Shown here in pieces: positions 48,825-57,261 of a stretch of DNA of 64,000 nt. Origin of the DNA: RI-92 sp037384645 (GTDB taxonomy: Bacteria; Pseudomonadota; Gammaproteobacteria; UBA6429; Thiohalophilaceae). The notes under the pieces were generated by a model. The model was not told the origin of the DNA. It did no database searches and worked only from the letters and a program-made list of their open reading frames with translations. The stretch's first letter is position 1; each line of letters begins with the position of its first letter. The translations under genes and the position numbers were made by a program. The stretch is from positions 15,758 to 79,757 of the forward strand of contig JARRNT010000006.1 in NCBI GenBank assembly GCA_037384645.1, given 5' to 3'.

Positions 48825-49653
48825 TTCCTTTCCTTTCTTGATTTTGAAATGTGGATGTTTGTTTTATGCCGCTGGCGTTTTTCATGAGCCAGCCGCGTAC
48901 GAGTTTGATCAGCGTATTTTGCTTATCGGAAAAGAAGTGATCCGCACCGGGAACCTTCAGTTGGGTATAGTGCCTGTTGGCCTGGCGTGCCGCGGCAGCG
49001 CGGGCCTTGGCAAAGACGCGCACGCTATCCAGGTCCTGACCACCATAGATATCCAGCAAGGGCATGTTGATCTGCTTCAGCGCCCTGGCATTGTCATATC
49101 TTTTCGGAAAGGGGTTGCTCATGCCGATGGCAACGTAGGCGTGCACTGCCGGATCCGGTTTATTGGCGAGATAGATATCGGCCATGGTCGCGCCCAGACT
49201 GTGGGCAATGATGACAATATTCTTAATGCCCCTGGCCTTGAGATAATCCACGCCGGCCTGGATACGTGTTGGCGCTTCCGGCATCAGCGGCAGGTAATCC
49301 TTGAGGCTGGCTTCGTTCGGCAGGATGGGCATTTGCAGCGACAGCGTGGTCCAGCCATGATCGGGCAGGGCGATGCGTAGCGGTTCGATAACCTGGGGCC
49401 AGGCCGGATTGGCGCCCAGGCCATGGATCAGAATGACCCCACCATAGGTCTGTTTATAGTGATTCGGGGCGTACAGGGCCAGAAACGGGGTGCCGGCGGC
49501 CTTGAGTGTCACCGCCTCGCCGACCATCAACTGCGGTACGATCTGCGCTTTCCAGCGTTTTTCCTTGGCCGTATCCGACCTGGTGGCGGCAACCACGTTG
49601 TGGCTGGCCATGGCGAAAAAGATCAGACCAATCAGGTACCTGCGGGTAATCAT
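48811..49653 (-). CDS. Exported alpha/beta hydrolase, DUF3530-like
   Basis: A 280-residue protein with a signal peptide (about residues 1-22). The fold is visible from ILIHGLGANPAWPQVIEPL (oxyanion region), the nucleophile elbow AHSLGATMA with Ser near residue 157, and a late VPGADHFF carrying the catalytic His. The substrate is unknown. It overlaps the CopD-like gene, so the pair forms a small operon. Confidence 0.82.
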   Translation of the reverse strand: MITRRYLIGLIFFAMASHNVVAATRSDTAKEKRWKAQIVPQLMVGEAVTLKAAGTPFLALYAPNHYKQTYGGVILIHGLGANPAWPQVIEPLRIALPDHGWTTLSLQMPILPNEASLKDYLPLMPEAPTRIQAGVDYLKARGIKNIVIIAHSLGATMADIYLANKPDPAVHAYVAIGMSNPFPKRYDNARALKQINMPLLDIYGGQDLDSVRVFAKARAAAARQANRHYTQLKVPGADHFFSDKQNTLIKLVRGWLMKNASGIKQTSTFQNQERKGNDYT

Positions 49654-49829
49654 AGCCGTCCTCCGGATGCCCTAACACATTGAATTTATGCGAGTATAAG
49701 CAAGTCTGGCGTGGCTAAAAAGCTGCAAATAGCAGGTATTTCCGGTAGAGTTGGCGGTTCGATTTTTGGGGTGCCGCCAGGCGTGGCACGACATCAACTT
49801 TTTCTGAAGATTTGTAAGGATGGTGAGTT

Positions 49830-50522
49830 ATGGCGGACTTTGCAATTGCGCCTTCGATATTGTCTGCGGATTTCGCGCGACTGGGCGAAGAGGTAGTGAA
49901 TGTACTCAATTCAGGTACACACATCGTGCACTTTGATGTCATGGATAATCATTATGTGCCGAACCTGACCATTGGCCCGCTGGTATGCGAAGCCCTGCGC
50001 AAGCACGGCGTCACCGCGCCGATTGATGTGCACCTGATGGTCAAACCGGTGGATCGTATCGTGCCGGACTTTGCCAAGGCCGGGGCCAGTTATATTACCT
50101 TCCACCCGGAGGCCTCTGAACACATCGACCGTACTCTGCAGTTGATCAAGGGCGAAGGCTGCAAGGCCGGCCTGGTGTTCAACCCGGCGACGCCGCTGGA
50201 CTACCTCAAGTATGTCATCGACAAGGTCGACATGGTGTTGCTGATGTCAGTCAACCCGGGTTTTGGCGGCCAGTCATTTATCCCGTCAGCACTGGACAAG
50301 CTGCGCGAGGCGCGCAAGATCATCGATGCCTCCGGTCGCGATATCCGGCTGGAGATCGACGGCGGGGTCAAGGCCGATAATATTCGCGAGATCGCCGAGG
50401 CCGGCGCCGACACCTTCGTTTCCGGTTCCGGCATTTTCGGCAAGGGTAGCGACAGCGACCCGAATCGCTACGACAGTATCGTCAAACAAATGATGGACGA
50501 GCTGGGCAAGGCCAAGCGCTAG
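49830..50522 (+). CDS. rpe: Ribulose-phosphate 3-epimerase
   Basis: A 230-residue TIM-barrel enzyme that interconverts ribulose-5-phosphate and xylulose-5-phosphate in the Calvin and pentose phosphate cycles. [42 protein letters not shown] and EIDGGVK are all intact, including the metal-binding His and Asp. It is followed at 70 bp by gph, a common pairing. Confidence 0.98.
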   Translation: MADFAIAPSILSADFARLGEEVVNVLNSGTHIVHFDVMDNHYVPNLTIGPLVCEALRKHGVTAPIDVHLMVKPVDRIVPDFAKAGASYITFHPEASEHIDRTLQLIKGEGCKAGLVFNPATPLDYLKYVIDKVDMVLLMSVNPGFGGQSFIPSALDKLREARKIIDASGRDIRLEIDGGVKADNIREIAEAGADTFVSGSGIFGKGSDSDPNRYDSIVKQMMDELGKAKR

Positions 50523-50592
50523 TCCCTGCAATTAAACATGTCAGGGCGGCATCAGCTGCCCTGTGCGTTGAATCTTGTATAGAGAGCAGCAG

Positions 50593-51285
50593 ATGTTAGC
50601 AAGACCGGACATGGTACTTATCGACGTGGACGGCACCCTGGTCGACAGTGTGCCGGACCTGGCCTGGTGCGTTGATGAAATGATGAAACAACTGGACATG
50701 CCGGCACGCGGTGAGGCCAAGGTCCGCGAGTGGGTTGGCAATGGCGTCGAACGCCTGGTGCGTCGCGCCCTCATCGACAAGCTCGATGGTGAACCTGATG
50801 ATGCCCTGTTTCAGCGGGCCTACCCGATCTTCCTGGAATTGTATGCGGAAAACACGGCCAGGCGCAGCGTGCTCTACCCCGGTGTGCGCGAAGGCCTGGA
50901 CTACCTGAAGCGCGCCGGTTACCGGCTGGGTTGTGTGACCAACAAGGCGGCGCAGTTTACCCTGCCCTTGCTCAGGCAGCTGGGTATCCAAGATGATTTC
51001 GAGATCGTGGTCAGTGGGGATACCTTGCCGGTCAAGAAACCGGACCCGGGTCCCCTGCTGCACGTGGCCAGCCACTTCGGCATCAGTCCGTCCCGGGCCA
51101 CCATGATCGGGGACTCCGTCAGCGACGTCAAAGCGGCGCGGGCGGCAGGTTTTCAGATCATTTGCATGAGTTATGGTTATAATCACGGGATAGATATCCG
51201 GGAGTCACATCCGGATGCCGTGATTGACTCCATGGTGGAGCTGGAAGGCCTGCTGGAGTCGGCACAACGCCAGGGTGCGGCATAA
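50593..51285 (+). CDS. gph: Phosphoglycolate phosphatase
   Basis: A 230-residue HAD-superfamily phosphatase. Motif I is LIDVDGTLVDS, motif II lies in CVTNKA, motif III has KKPDPGP and motif IV MIGDSVSDVKAA. It removes 2-phosphoglycolate, made by Rubisco oxygenation or DNA repair, which fits the neighbouring rpe. I took the ATG at MLARPDM in preference to the upstream TTG. Confidence 0.94.
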   Translation: MLARPDMVLIDVDGTLVDSVPDLAWCVDEMMKQLDMPARGEAKVREWVGNGVERLVRRALIDKLDGEPDDALFQRAYPIFLELYAENTARRSVLYPGVREGLDYLKRAGYRLGCVTNKAAQFTLPLLRQLGIQDDFEIVVSGDTLPVKKPDPGPLLHVASHFGISPSRATMIGDSVSDVKAARAAGFQIICMSYGYNHGIDIRESHPDAVIDSMVELEGLLESAQRQGAA

Positions 51286-51322
51286 CACGTTTTCAGACGT
51301 TCAACACATAATAACACCTGAT

Positions 51323-51370
51323 ATGCACAAATTAACGATACATAGCTGGCGATGGCGTAAGGAGCAATAG
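51323..51370 (+). CDS. trpL: trp leader peptide
   Basis: A 15-residue ORF reading MHKLTIHSWRWRKEQ lies 63 bp upstream of trpE. Its two Trp codons (51347-51349, 51353-51355) stand just before a strong hairpin, and the stop codon falls in that hairpin's loop. This is the usual arrangement for ribosome-mediated attenuation: scarce Trp-tRNA stalls translation at the Trp codons and changes RNA folding. The ribosome site is poor. Confidence 0.8.
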   Translation: MHKLTIHSWRWRKEQ

Positions 51371-51421
51371 GCTCTGCTTACGGCACGTGCATGCGTGTAA
51401 ATACGTTAATTTAGTCACATC
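51356..51421 (+). promoter_or_regulatory. trp attenuator-like leader structure
   Basis: Hairpin 1 pairs CGTAAG-GAGC (51356-51365) with GCTC-TG-CTTACG (51371-51382). A ribosome stalled at the Trp codons would cover its 5' side. The freed 3' strand can join a second fold with CACG/CGTG downstream. The last hairpin (TAAAT...ATTTA) is weak and lacks a T run, so the termination mechanism (intrinsic, Rho or translational) is unclear. Confidence 0.6.
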
Positions 51422-51433
51422 AGGAATAACATC

Positions 51434-52918
51434 ATGACAGAACAAGATTTTCAGGCGCTCGCCGCCCAGGGGTATACCGCTATTCCCATTCTGCGCGAAG
51501 TGCTGGCCGACCTCGATACCCCGCTGAGTACCTACCTCAAACTGGCCAAGGGGCCCTATTCCTACCTGTTTGAATCCGTCCACGGTGGTGAGAAATGGGG
51601 ACGTTACTCCATTATCGGTCTGCCCTGCAGCGAGATCATTCGCGTCTACGGCCGGCGAATCTGTGTCTACCAGGAGGACAGGCTAAAGCAGGAAGTGGAG
51701 GCGGAGGACCCGCTGGCCTGGATCGAGGCTTACCAGCAACAGCACAGGGTTGCCACGGTTCCCGGCCTGCCGAAGTTCACCGGTGGTCTGGTCGGCTATT
51801 TTGGTTACGACACGATTCGATATATCGAGCCGCGTCTGGCCGGGGGCGACAAACCCGATCCGCTGGGGCTGCCGGATATCCTGCTGATGATTTCTCTGGA
51901 AGTGATCGTCTTCGATAACCTGAGCGGCAAGCTGTACTTGATCGTGCATGCCAACCCGACCGAGCCGGATGCCTATGCCAGGGCCCAGGCCCGCATCGAC
52001 CAGTTAACCGGGCAACTGGGTACTGCCACGCCCCAGCATGTCAATGCCAAAAGCCGGCAGGTCGACGAGACGGATTTTGTCTCCGGCTTTACCCAGGCCG
52101 GATTTGAGACCGCGGTTGATAAGATCAAGGACTACATCGTCGAGGGCGATGTCATGCAGGTGGTGATCTCGCAACGCCTGTCGACGCCGTTTCATGCCCG
52201 CCCGCTGGACCTGTACCGCGCGCTGCGCAGCCTGAACCCGTCACCCTATATGTTTTACCTCGACCTCGATGACTTTCATGTCGTCGGTTCCTCGCCGGAG
52301 ATCCTGGTGCGCTACGAGGATGGCATGGTTACGGTGCGGCCGATCGCCGGGACCCGGCCACGCGGCAAGACCGAGGAACAGGACCTCGCCCTGGAAGCGG
52401 AATTGCTGGCGGATCCGAAAGAGCTGGCCGAGCACCTGATGCTGATCGACCTGGGCCGCAACGACGTTGGCCGCATTGCCCGCACCGGCAGCGTCAAGCT
52501 GACCGACAAAATGATCATCGAACGTTATTCGCACGTGATGCATATCGTGTCCAATGTCACCGGTGAGATTCAATCGGACATGACCGCGATGGACGTGTTG
52601 CGCGCCACCTTTCCGGCGGGCACGGTATCCGGTGCGCCGAAGATTCGGGCCATGGAGATCATCGACGAACTGGAACCGGTCAAACGTGGGGTGTATGCCG
52701 GTGCGGTAGGCTACATCGGCTGGTCCGGCAACATGGACACCGCGATTGCCATTCGCACGGCGGTCATTAAAGATCAGACCCTGCACATCCAGGCGGGGGC
52801 CGGCATCGTCTACGATTCGGTGCCGCGCAACGAATGGGATGAAACCATGAACAAGGGCCGCGCCATCTTCCGTGCCGTGGCCATGGCCGAACAGGGCCTC
52901 GATGGCGCGCATAAGTAG
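51434..52918 (+). CDS. trpE: Anthranilate synthase component I
   Basis: A 494-residue chorismate-using enzyme, first step of tryptophan synthesis. The N-terminal [17 protein letters not shown] carries the Trp feedback site. SPYMFYLDL, the [12 protein letters not shown] segment, [13 protein letters not shown] and [16 protein letters not shown] make up the catalytic core. Unlike most trp clusters, trpG does not follow directly; the repeat-bounded GxxExxY gene intervenes. Confidence 0.98.
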   Translation: MTEQDFQALAAQGYTAIPILREVLADLDTPLSTYLKLAKGPYSYLFESVHGGEKWGRYSIIGLPCSEIIRVYGRRICVYQEDRLKQEVEAEDPLAWIEAYQQQHRVATVPGLPKFTGGLVGYFGYDTIRYIEPRLAGGDKPDPLGLPDILLMISLEVIVFDNLSGKLYLIVHANPTEPDAYARAQARIDQLTGQLGTATPQHVNAKSRQVDETDFVSGFTQAGFETAVDKIKDYIVEGDVMQVVISQRLSTPFHARPLDLYRALRSLNPSPYMFYLDLDDFHVVGSSPEILVRYEDGMVTVRPIAGTRPRGKTEEQDLALEAELLADPKELAEHLMLIDLGRNDVGRIARTGSVKLTDKMIIERYSHVMHIVSNVTGEIQSDMTAMDVLRATFPAGTVSGAPKIRAMEIIDELEPVKRGVYAGAVGYIGWSGNMDTAIAIRTAVIKDQTLHIQAGAGIVYDSVPRNEWDETMNKGRAIFRAVAMAEQGLDGAHK

Positions 52919-52925
52919 GTTTTGT

Positions 52926-52952
52926 TAACGCAGAGGCGCAGAGGACGCAGAG
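52926..52952. repeat. CGCAGAG repeat, left arm of the gene-containing element
   Basis: Three perfect CGCAGAG units lie at 9-bp steps (about 52929, 52937 and 52946). The complementary right arm lies 420 bp downstream, after the GxxExxY gene. The same left-arm sequence begins the copy after trpG. Confidence 0.85.
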
Positions 52953-52990
52953 ATATTTGATGACCAATGTTTCCATGGAAGGACATTGCT

Positions 52991-53368
52991 ATGAGAGAAA
53001 ACGCAATTGCTGAACAGATAATCGGTGCAGCGATAGAAGTGCATCGTGAGCTTGGCCCGGGGCTGTTAGAGAGCGTATATCACCGGTGTATGGCGAGGGA
53101 ATTGGACATGCGCAAAGTGATGTATAAATCCGAACTGAGTATTGATGCGTATTACAAGGGGAAAGAACTGCCGAGTGCTTTCAGGATCGATATGCTGGTG
53201 ATGGATAAAGTCATCGTTGAGTATAAAACAGTTGATAAAATTGTGCCGTTACACGCAGCCCAACTACTGTCTTATCTGAAGCTAAGCGGGAAAAGGCTTG
53301 GGTTATTGATTAACTTCAATGTGCCGGTATTAAAACAGGGCATCAAGCGAGTGGTGAATAATTTATGA
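52991..53368 (+). CDS. GxxExxY protein, PD-(D/E)XK nuclease-like
   Basis: The family's name motif is present as Gly24-Leu-Leu-Glu27-Ser-Val-Tyr30. A PD-(D/E)XK-type site follows as Asp67 (FRIDMLV) and Glu77-Tyr-Lys79 (VIVEYKT), with Gln91 and Tyr95 (QLLSYLK) behind it. At 125 residues it has normal length and no frame damage. I chose the ATG after AAGGACATTGCT. The function is unknown; the fold suggests DNA or RNA cleavage. It lies between trpE and trpG, with an inverted CGCAGAG arm on each side, interrupting an otherwise conserved trp order. It is lower in G+C than the flanking trp genes. Confidence 0.9.
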   Translation: MRENAIAEQIIGAAIEVHRELGPGLLESVYHRCMARELDMRKVMYKSELSIDAYYKGKELPSAFRIDMLVMDKVIVEYKTVDKIVPLHAAQLLSYLKLSGKRLGLLINFNVPVLKQGIKRVVNNL

Positions 53369-53371
53369 CTA

Positions 53372-53407
53372 TCTCTGCGAACTCTGTGCCCTTTGCGTCT
53401 CTGCGTT
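53372..53407. repeat. CGCAGAG repeat, right arm of the gene-containing element
   Basis: The inverted arm reads CTCTGCG, CTCTGTG, CTTTGCG, CTCTGCG and starts a few bases after the GxxExxY stop (TGA-adjacent). It forms the partner of the arm at 52926-52952. Confidence 0.85.
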
Positions 53408-53419
53408 GAGAGTAAATAT

Positions 53420-54004
53420 ATGTTATTAATGATCGACAATTACGACTCCTTTACCTACAACCTGGTGCAGTATTTCGGGGAACTGGGGGTGGAGGTCGCA
53501 GTACACCGCAATGACAGGATCACGCTTAACGAGATCGAAAAACTGGATCCGAAGTACATCGTGATCTCGCCGGGACCGTGCACGCCGAATGAAGCCGGGA
53601 TCTCGATTGAGACCATCCGGCACTTCGCGGGCAAGAAACCCATCCTGGGTGTATGTCTGGGACATCAGAGTATCGGTCAGGCCTTCGGTGGCAGGATCGT
53701 CCATGCCGGCCAGATCATGCACGGCAAGACGTCGCTGATCCATCACAAGGATACCGGTGTGTTCAGTGGCCTGGATAATCCGTTTGAGGCGACGCGCTAT
53801 CATTCGCTGGTGATAGAAAAGACCACGTTGCCCGAATGTCTGGAGGTGACGGCCTGGACTGTTGATGGCAACAATGAACTGGATGAGATCATGGGCGTGC
53901 GTCATAAGGATTTCGCCATCGAGGGGGTGCAGTTCCACCCGGAGTCGATCCTGACCACGACAGGCCACGATTTGCTAAGAAACTTTCTAGAGACATATAA
54001 ATGA
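53420..54004 (+). CDS. trpG: Anthranilate synthase component II (glutamine amidotransferase)
   Basis: A 194-residue class I amidotransferase that supplies ammonia to TrpE. It opens [15 protein letters not shown], has [13 protein letters not shown], the nucleophile Cys79 in [13 protein letters not shown] and the His/Glu pair in VQFHPESI. The start was set at this Met; the longer frame begins inside the repeat. The GAGAG ribosome site directly follows the repeat arm, so the element's insertion has made or kept the site. Confidence 0.97.
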   Translation: MLLMIDNYDSFTYNLVQYFGELGVEVAVHRNDRITLNEIEKLDPKYIVISPGPCTPNEAGISIETIRHFAGKKPILGVCLGHQSIGQAFGGRIVHAGQIMHGKTSLIHHKDTGVFSGLDNPFEATRYHSLVIEKTTLPECLEVTAWTVDGNNELDEIMGVRHKDFAIEGVQFHPESILTTTGHDLLRNFLETYK

Positions 54005-54090
54005 TTAACGCAGAGGCGCAGAGAACGCGAAGTAGCAAAATAAAATTTCTGGAATCTTTGCGTCCTCTGCGAACTCCGCGTCTCTGCGTT
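54005..54090. repeat. CGCAGAG-type inverted repeat, copy 6
   Basis: Left arm 54008-54033 (CGCAGAG, CGCAGAG, CGCGAAG) and right arm 54056-54090 (CTTTGCG, CTCTGCG, CTCCGCG, CTCTGCG) flank about 22 A+T-rich bases. It fills the whole gap between trpG and trpD, in the transcribed direction. Confidence 0.88.
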
Positions 54091-54104
54091 TAAGGAGAAT
54101 TGTT

Positions 54105-55127
54105 ATGGACATGCCTACTGCGATTCGCAACATGATCGCCAAACAGGATCTCAGCAGTGCCGAGATGACCAGCGTGATGAAGACCATCATGACCGGTGAG
54201 GCGACGCCGGCCCAGATCGGCGGTTTCCTGGTCGGTCTGCACATCAAGGGCGAGACCATCGACGAGATCGCCGCGGCGGCACAGGTGATGCGCGAGCTGG
54301 CCACCGGGGTCAAGGTCAGTGGTGAACACGTGGTGGACATCGTCGGTACCGGTGGCGATAACCTGCGGACTTTTAATATCTCGACCGCCTGTTGTTTTGT
54401 GGTGGCGGCGGCCGGCGGCAAGGTGGCCAAGCACGGCAACCGTTCGGTCACCAGCAGTTCCGGCAGTGCCGACCTGCTGGAGGCGGCGGGCGTCAATCTG
54501 AACCTGAACGCGGAGCAGGTGGCGCACTGTATTGACAAGGTCGGGGTCGGTTTCATGTTTGCGCCCTTGCATCATGGCGCCATGAAGCACGCCATCGGCC
54601 CGCGCCGGGAAATGGGCGTGCGCACGATATTCAATGTGCTGGGTCCGCTGACCAATCCCGCCGGCGCGCCCAACCAGTTGCTCGGGGTATTTGACCAGGC
54701 ACTGGTGGAACCCTTAGCCCACGTCCTGCATAAACTTGGCAGTCATCACGTGATGGTGGTGCATTCCGACGATGGCATGGACGAGATCAGTATCGGGGCT
54801 GCCACCCAGGTGGCCGAGTTGCAGGATGGCAAGGTCCGGACCTACCAGATTGCACCGGAAGACTTCGGTCTTGAACGCAACAACATCAAGGAACTGGTGG
54901 TGAACGATGCCCAGCAGTCTCTGGGCATGATCAAGCTGGTGTTTGAAGGGCATAGCGGCCCGGCGCGCGATATCGTTGCCCTTAATGCTGGCGCCGCGTT
55001 GTATGTCGCCGGTCTGGCGGACAGCCTGAACGCGGGGGTCGACAGGGCCCAGCAGGTGATCGATTCCGGTGAGGCCATGCACAGGCTGACGCAACTGGCC
55101 GAAGTCTCCAACGGGTTCAGCGCATGA
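54105..55127 (+). CDS. trpD: Anthranilate phosphoribosyltransferase
   Basis: A 340-residue enzyme that joins anthranilate to PRPP. The PRPP site [17 protein letters not shown] and [21 protein letters not shown] are intact, as is the helical N-terminal domain with [18 protein letters not shown] precedes the ATG right after the repeat. It overlaps trpC by 4 bp. Confidence 0.98.
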   Translation: MDMPTAIRNMIAKQDLSSAEMTSVMKTIMTGEATPAQIGGFLVGLHIKGETIDEIAAAAQVMRELATGVKVSGEHVVDIVGTGGDNLRTFNISTACCFVVAAAGGKVAKHGNRSVTSSSGSADLLEAAGVNLNLNAEQVAHCIDKVGVGFMFAPLHHGAMKHAIGPRREMGVRTIFNVLGPLTNPAGAPNQLLGVFDQALVEPLAHVLHKLGSHHVMVVHSDDGMDEISIGAATQVAELQDGKVRTYQIAPEDFGLERNNIKELVVNDAQQSLGMIKLVFEGHSGPARDIVALNAGAALYVAGLADSLNAGVDRAQQVIDSGEAMHRLTQLAEVSNGFSA

Positions 55128-55885
55128 GTCACAAGACACCCGATATCCTGCAGAAGATCATGCAACGCAAGGCCGAGATCGTGGCAGCCCGGCGTGCCGC
55201 GATACCGCTGCAGCAGGTCATTGCATCTGTCGATGAGGCGCCACCCGTGCGCGGTTTCGTCGATGCCCTGCAGGAACATATCGCGATCGAGCAACCGGCA
55301 GTGATTGCCGAAATCAAAAAGGCCTCGCCCAGCAAGGGGGTCATACGTGAAGATTTTCACCCGGCCGAGCTTGCCCGCTCCTATGCCCACGCCAATGCCT
55401 CATGTCTGTCGGTGCTGACCGATGTCGATTTTTTCCAGGGCAGTGATACATACCTGCAGCAGGCAAGAGCGGCCTGTAATCTGCCGGTACTGCGCAAGGA
55501 TTTCATGCTCGACCCTTATCAGGTCTACGAGGCGCGGGCCCTGGGCGCGGATTGCATTTTATTGATCGTGGCCTGCCTGGATGATGCGATGCTCAATGAG
55601 CTGTGTGGTCTGGCCCATGACCTGAATATGGATGCCTTACGCCTGCCCAACAAGCTGATCGGTATCAACAACCGTAACCTGCACACGTTTGAGACGACAC
55701 TGCAAACCTCGCTGACATTGCGGCAACAGGTCCCCACGGATTACCTGCTGGTGAGCGAGAGCGGTATTCATACCCCGGACGACGTCAAACTGTTACGGCA
55801 ACAGGGCATCCAGGCCTTTCTTGTGGGCGAAGCCTTCATGGCGGCGGAAGACCCGGGGGCGAAACTGAAAAGCTTGTTTAGCTGA
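55124..55885 (+). CDS. trpC: Indole-3-glycerol phosphate synthase
   Basis: A 253-residue TIM barrel that closes the indole ring. Catalytic segments are [46 protein letters not shown] and [13 protein letters not shown]. It is the stand-alone form without a TrpF domain. It overlaps trpD and ends before a stem shared with convergent crp. trpF, trpB and trpA are not in this window. Confidence 0.98.
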   Translation: MSHKTPDILQKIMQRKAEIVAARRAAIPLQQVIASVDEAPPVRGFVDALQEHIAIEQPAVIAEIKKASPSKGVIREDFHPAELARSYAHANASCLSVLTDVDFFQGSDTYLQQARAACNLPVLRKDFMLDPYQVYEARALGADCILLIVACLDDAMLNELCGLAHDLNMDALRLPNKLIGINNRNLHTFETTLQTSLTLRQQVPTDYLLVSESGIHTPDDVKLLRQQGIQAFLVGEAFMAAEDPGAKLKSLFS

Positions 55886-55903
55886 CTGGACGATTGCTGA
55901 CAG

Positions 55904-55926
55904 ACAACAAGCCGGCGGCTTGTTGT
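55904..55926. terminator. Stem between convergent trpC and crp
   Basis: A perfect 10-bp palindromic stem ACAACAAGCC / GGCTTGTTGT with a GGC loop lies between two convergent stops. There is no clear T run, but the position suggests a two-way transcript end. Confidence 0.6.
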
Positions 55927-55940
55927 GGGCGCGTGCTGGG

Positions 55941-56579
55941 CTAGCGAGTGCCAAAGACGACGATGGTCTTGCCCTTGACCGAAATGAGTTCCTGTTCTTC
56001 CATGCTCTTCAGCACCCGGCCGACCATTTCCCGTGAGCAGCCGACGATACGACCAATCTCCTGACGGGTAATGCGGATCTGCATGCCGTCGGGATGGGTC
56101 ATGGCATCCGGTTGCTTGCACAGATCGAGCAGAGTGCGGGCTACCCGGCCGGTGACGTCCATGAAGGCGAGGTCGGAGACCTTGCGACTGGTATTGCGCA
56201 GCCTGGCCGCCATTTGCGAGGCCATGGCGAACAGAATTTCCGGGTGATCGGCATAGAGCTGGCGAAACTTGGTGTAACTGATCTCGGCGACTTCGCAGGC
56301 GGTGCGGGTACGGACCCAGGCGCTGCGGTTGGGGTCCTCACTGAACAGGCCCATTTCCCCAAAGAAATCGCCCTTGTTGAGATAGGCCAGCACAATCTCG
56401 TGGCCGTCCTCGTCTTCAATAAGTACGGTCACGGAACCGTCGATAATGAAATAAAGGACGTCAGGTTTGTCGCCAGCATAAATAATGACACTTTTTGCAG
56501 GGTAGTGACGTCGATGACAGTGTTCCAGGAAGCGGTCCAGGGACGCGATCCCGGTTTGATGAGTTGGGCTTATTACCAT
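55941..56579 (-). CDS. crp: cAMP receptor protein (Crp/Vfr)
   Basis: A 212-residue transcription regulator very like E. coli Crp. The cyclic-nucleotide pocket [10 protein letters not shown] and [18 protein letters not shown] is followed by a helix-turn-helix with [23 protein letters not shown] chose the ATG after AAAGGATATCT. In Pseudomonas the equivalent (Vfr) also lies beside trpC and is controlled by the pil-chp system through cAMP, a possible functional link with the cluster in this window. Confidence 0.95.
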   Translation of the reverse strand: MVISPTHQTGIASLDRFLEHCHRRHYPAKSVIIYAGDKPDVLYFIIDGSVTVLIEDEDGHEIVLAYLNKGDFFGEMGLFSEDPNRSAWVRTRTACEVAEISYTKFRQLYADHPEILFAMASQMAARLRNTSRKVSDLAFMDVTGRVARTLLDLCKQPDAMTHPDGMQIRITRQEIGRIVGCSREMVGRVLKSMEEQELISVKGKTIVVFGTR

Positions 56580-56813
56580 AGATATCCTTTGCGTAAGAGC
56601 CAAGTGGCGTCCTTATTATGTATTTAAGGTATACCAGTGCTTTTCAGGCGGTGCAAGGGTATCCTATCTGGGGGGCTAAAAATGCGATGCCGATCACTGG
56701 CTTGCATCGACATTGCAATACAGAACTTGAAGTGGGGAGTCGGTCCAGATGGCGGTTGAACGCCCTGCCGGCAGCTCCTGAGGGGATAAATTGACTCTAG
56801 AGGTGGATGGTAA

Positions 56814-57230
56814 ATGAAGGCACGGGTGAAATGGGTGGAGGAAGTCACTTTCCTGGGGCAATCCGAAAGCGGTCATGCGGTGGTCATGGACGGGCCCCCG
56901 GATTTTGGTGGCCGCAATCTGGGGCCGCGACCGATGGAGATGTTATTGCTGGGCATGGGCGGTTGTACCGCCTTCGATGTGGTGCTGATTCTGAAAAAGG
57001 CCCGGCAGGCGGTAGCGAATTGTGAAGTGGAACTGTCGGCGACGCGAGCGGATGCCGAGCCAAAGGTGTTTACTGCAATCCATGTGCATTTTATTGTTAC
57101 CGGCACCGATTTGAATGAAAAACAGGTGGCACGTGCCGTTGCCTTGTCCGCGGAAAAATATTGTTCTGCCTCAATTATGCTGGGCAAAACCGCGGACATT
57201 ACCCACGATTACGAAATTCGAACGCCATGA
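56814..57230 (+). CDS. OsmC-family protein
   Basis: A 138-residue OsmC/YhfA-type protein with the two expected cysteines, Cys51 (GMGGCTAFD) and Cys117 (EKYCSAS). OsmC proteins reduce organic hydroperoxides; the YhfA branch is less well known. GPRPMEMLLLGMGGC is the family's best-known stretch. It is divergent from crp, as in Pseudomonas. Confidence 0.92.
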   Translation: MKARVKWVEEVTFLGQSESGHAVVMDGPPDFGGRNLGPRPMEMLLLGMGGCTAFDVVLILKKARQAVANCEVELSATRADAEPKVFTAIHVHFIVTGTDLNEKQVARAVALSAEKYCSASIMLGKTADITHDYEIRTP

Positions 57231-57261
57231 AACAGGACGTCACGTTCGCTTAGGGAGGCCT

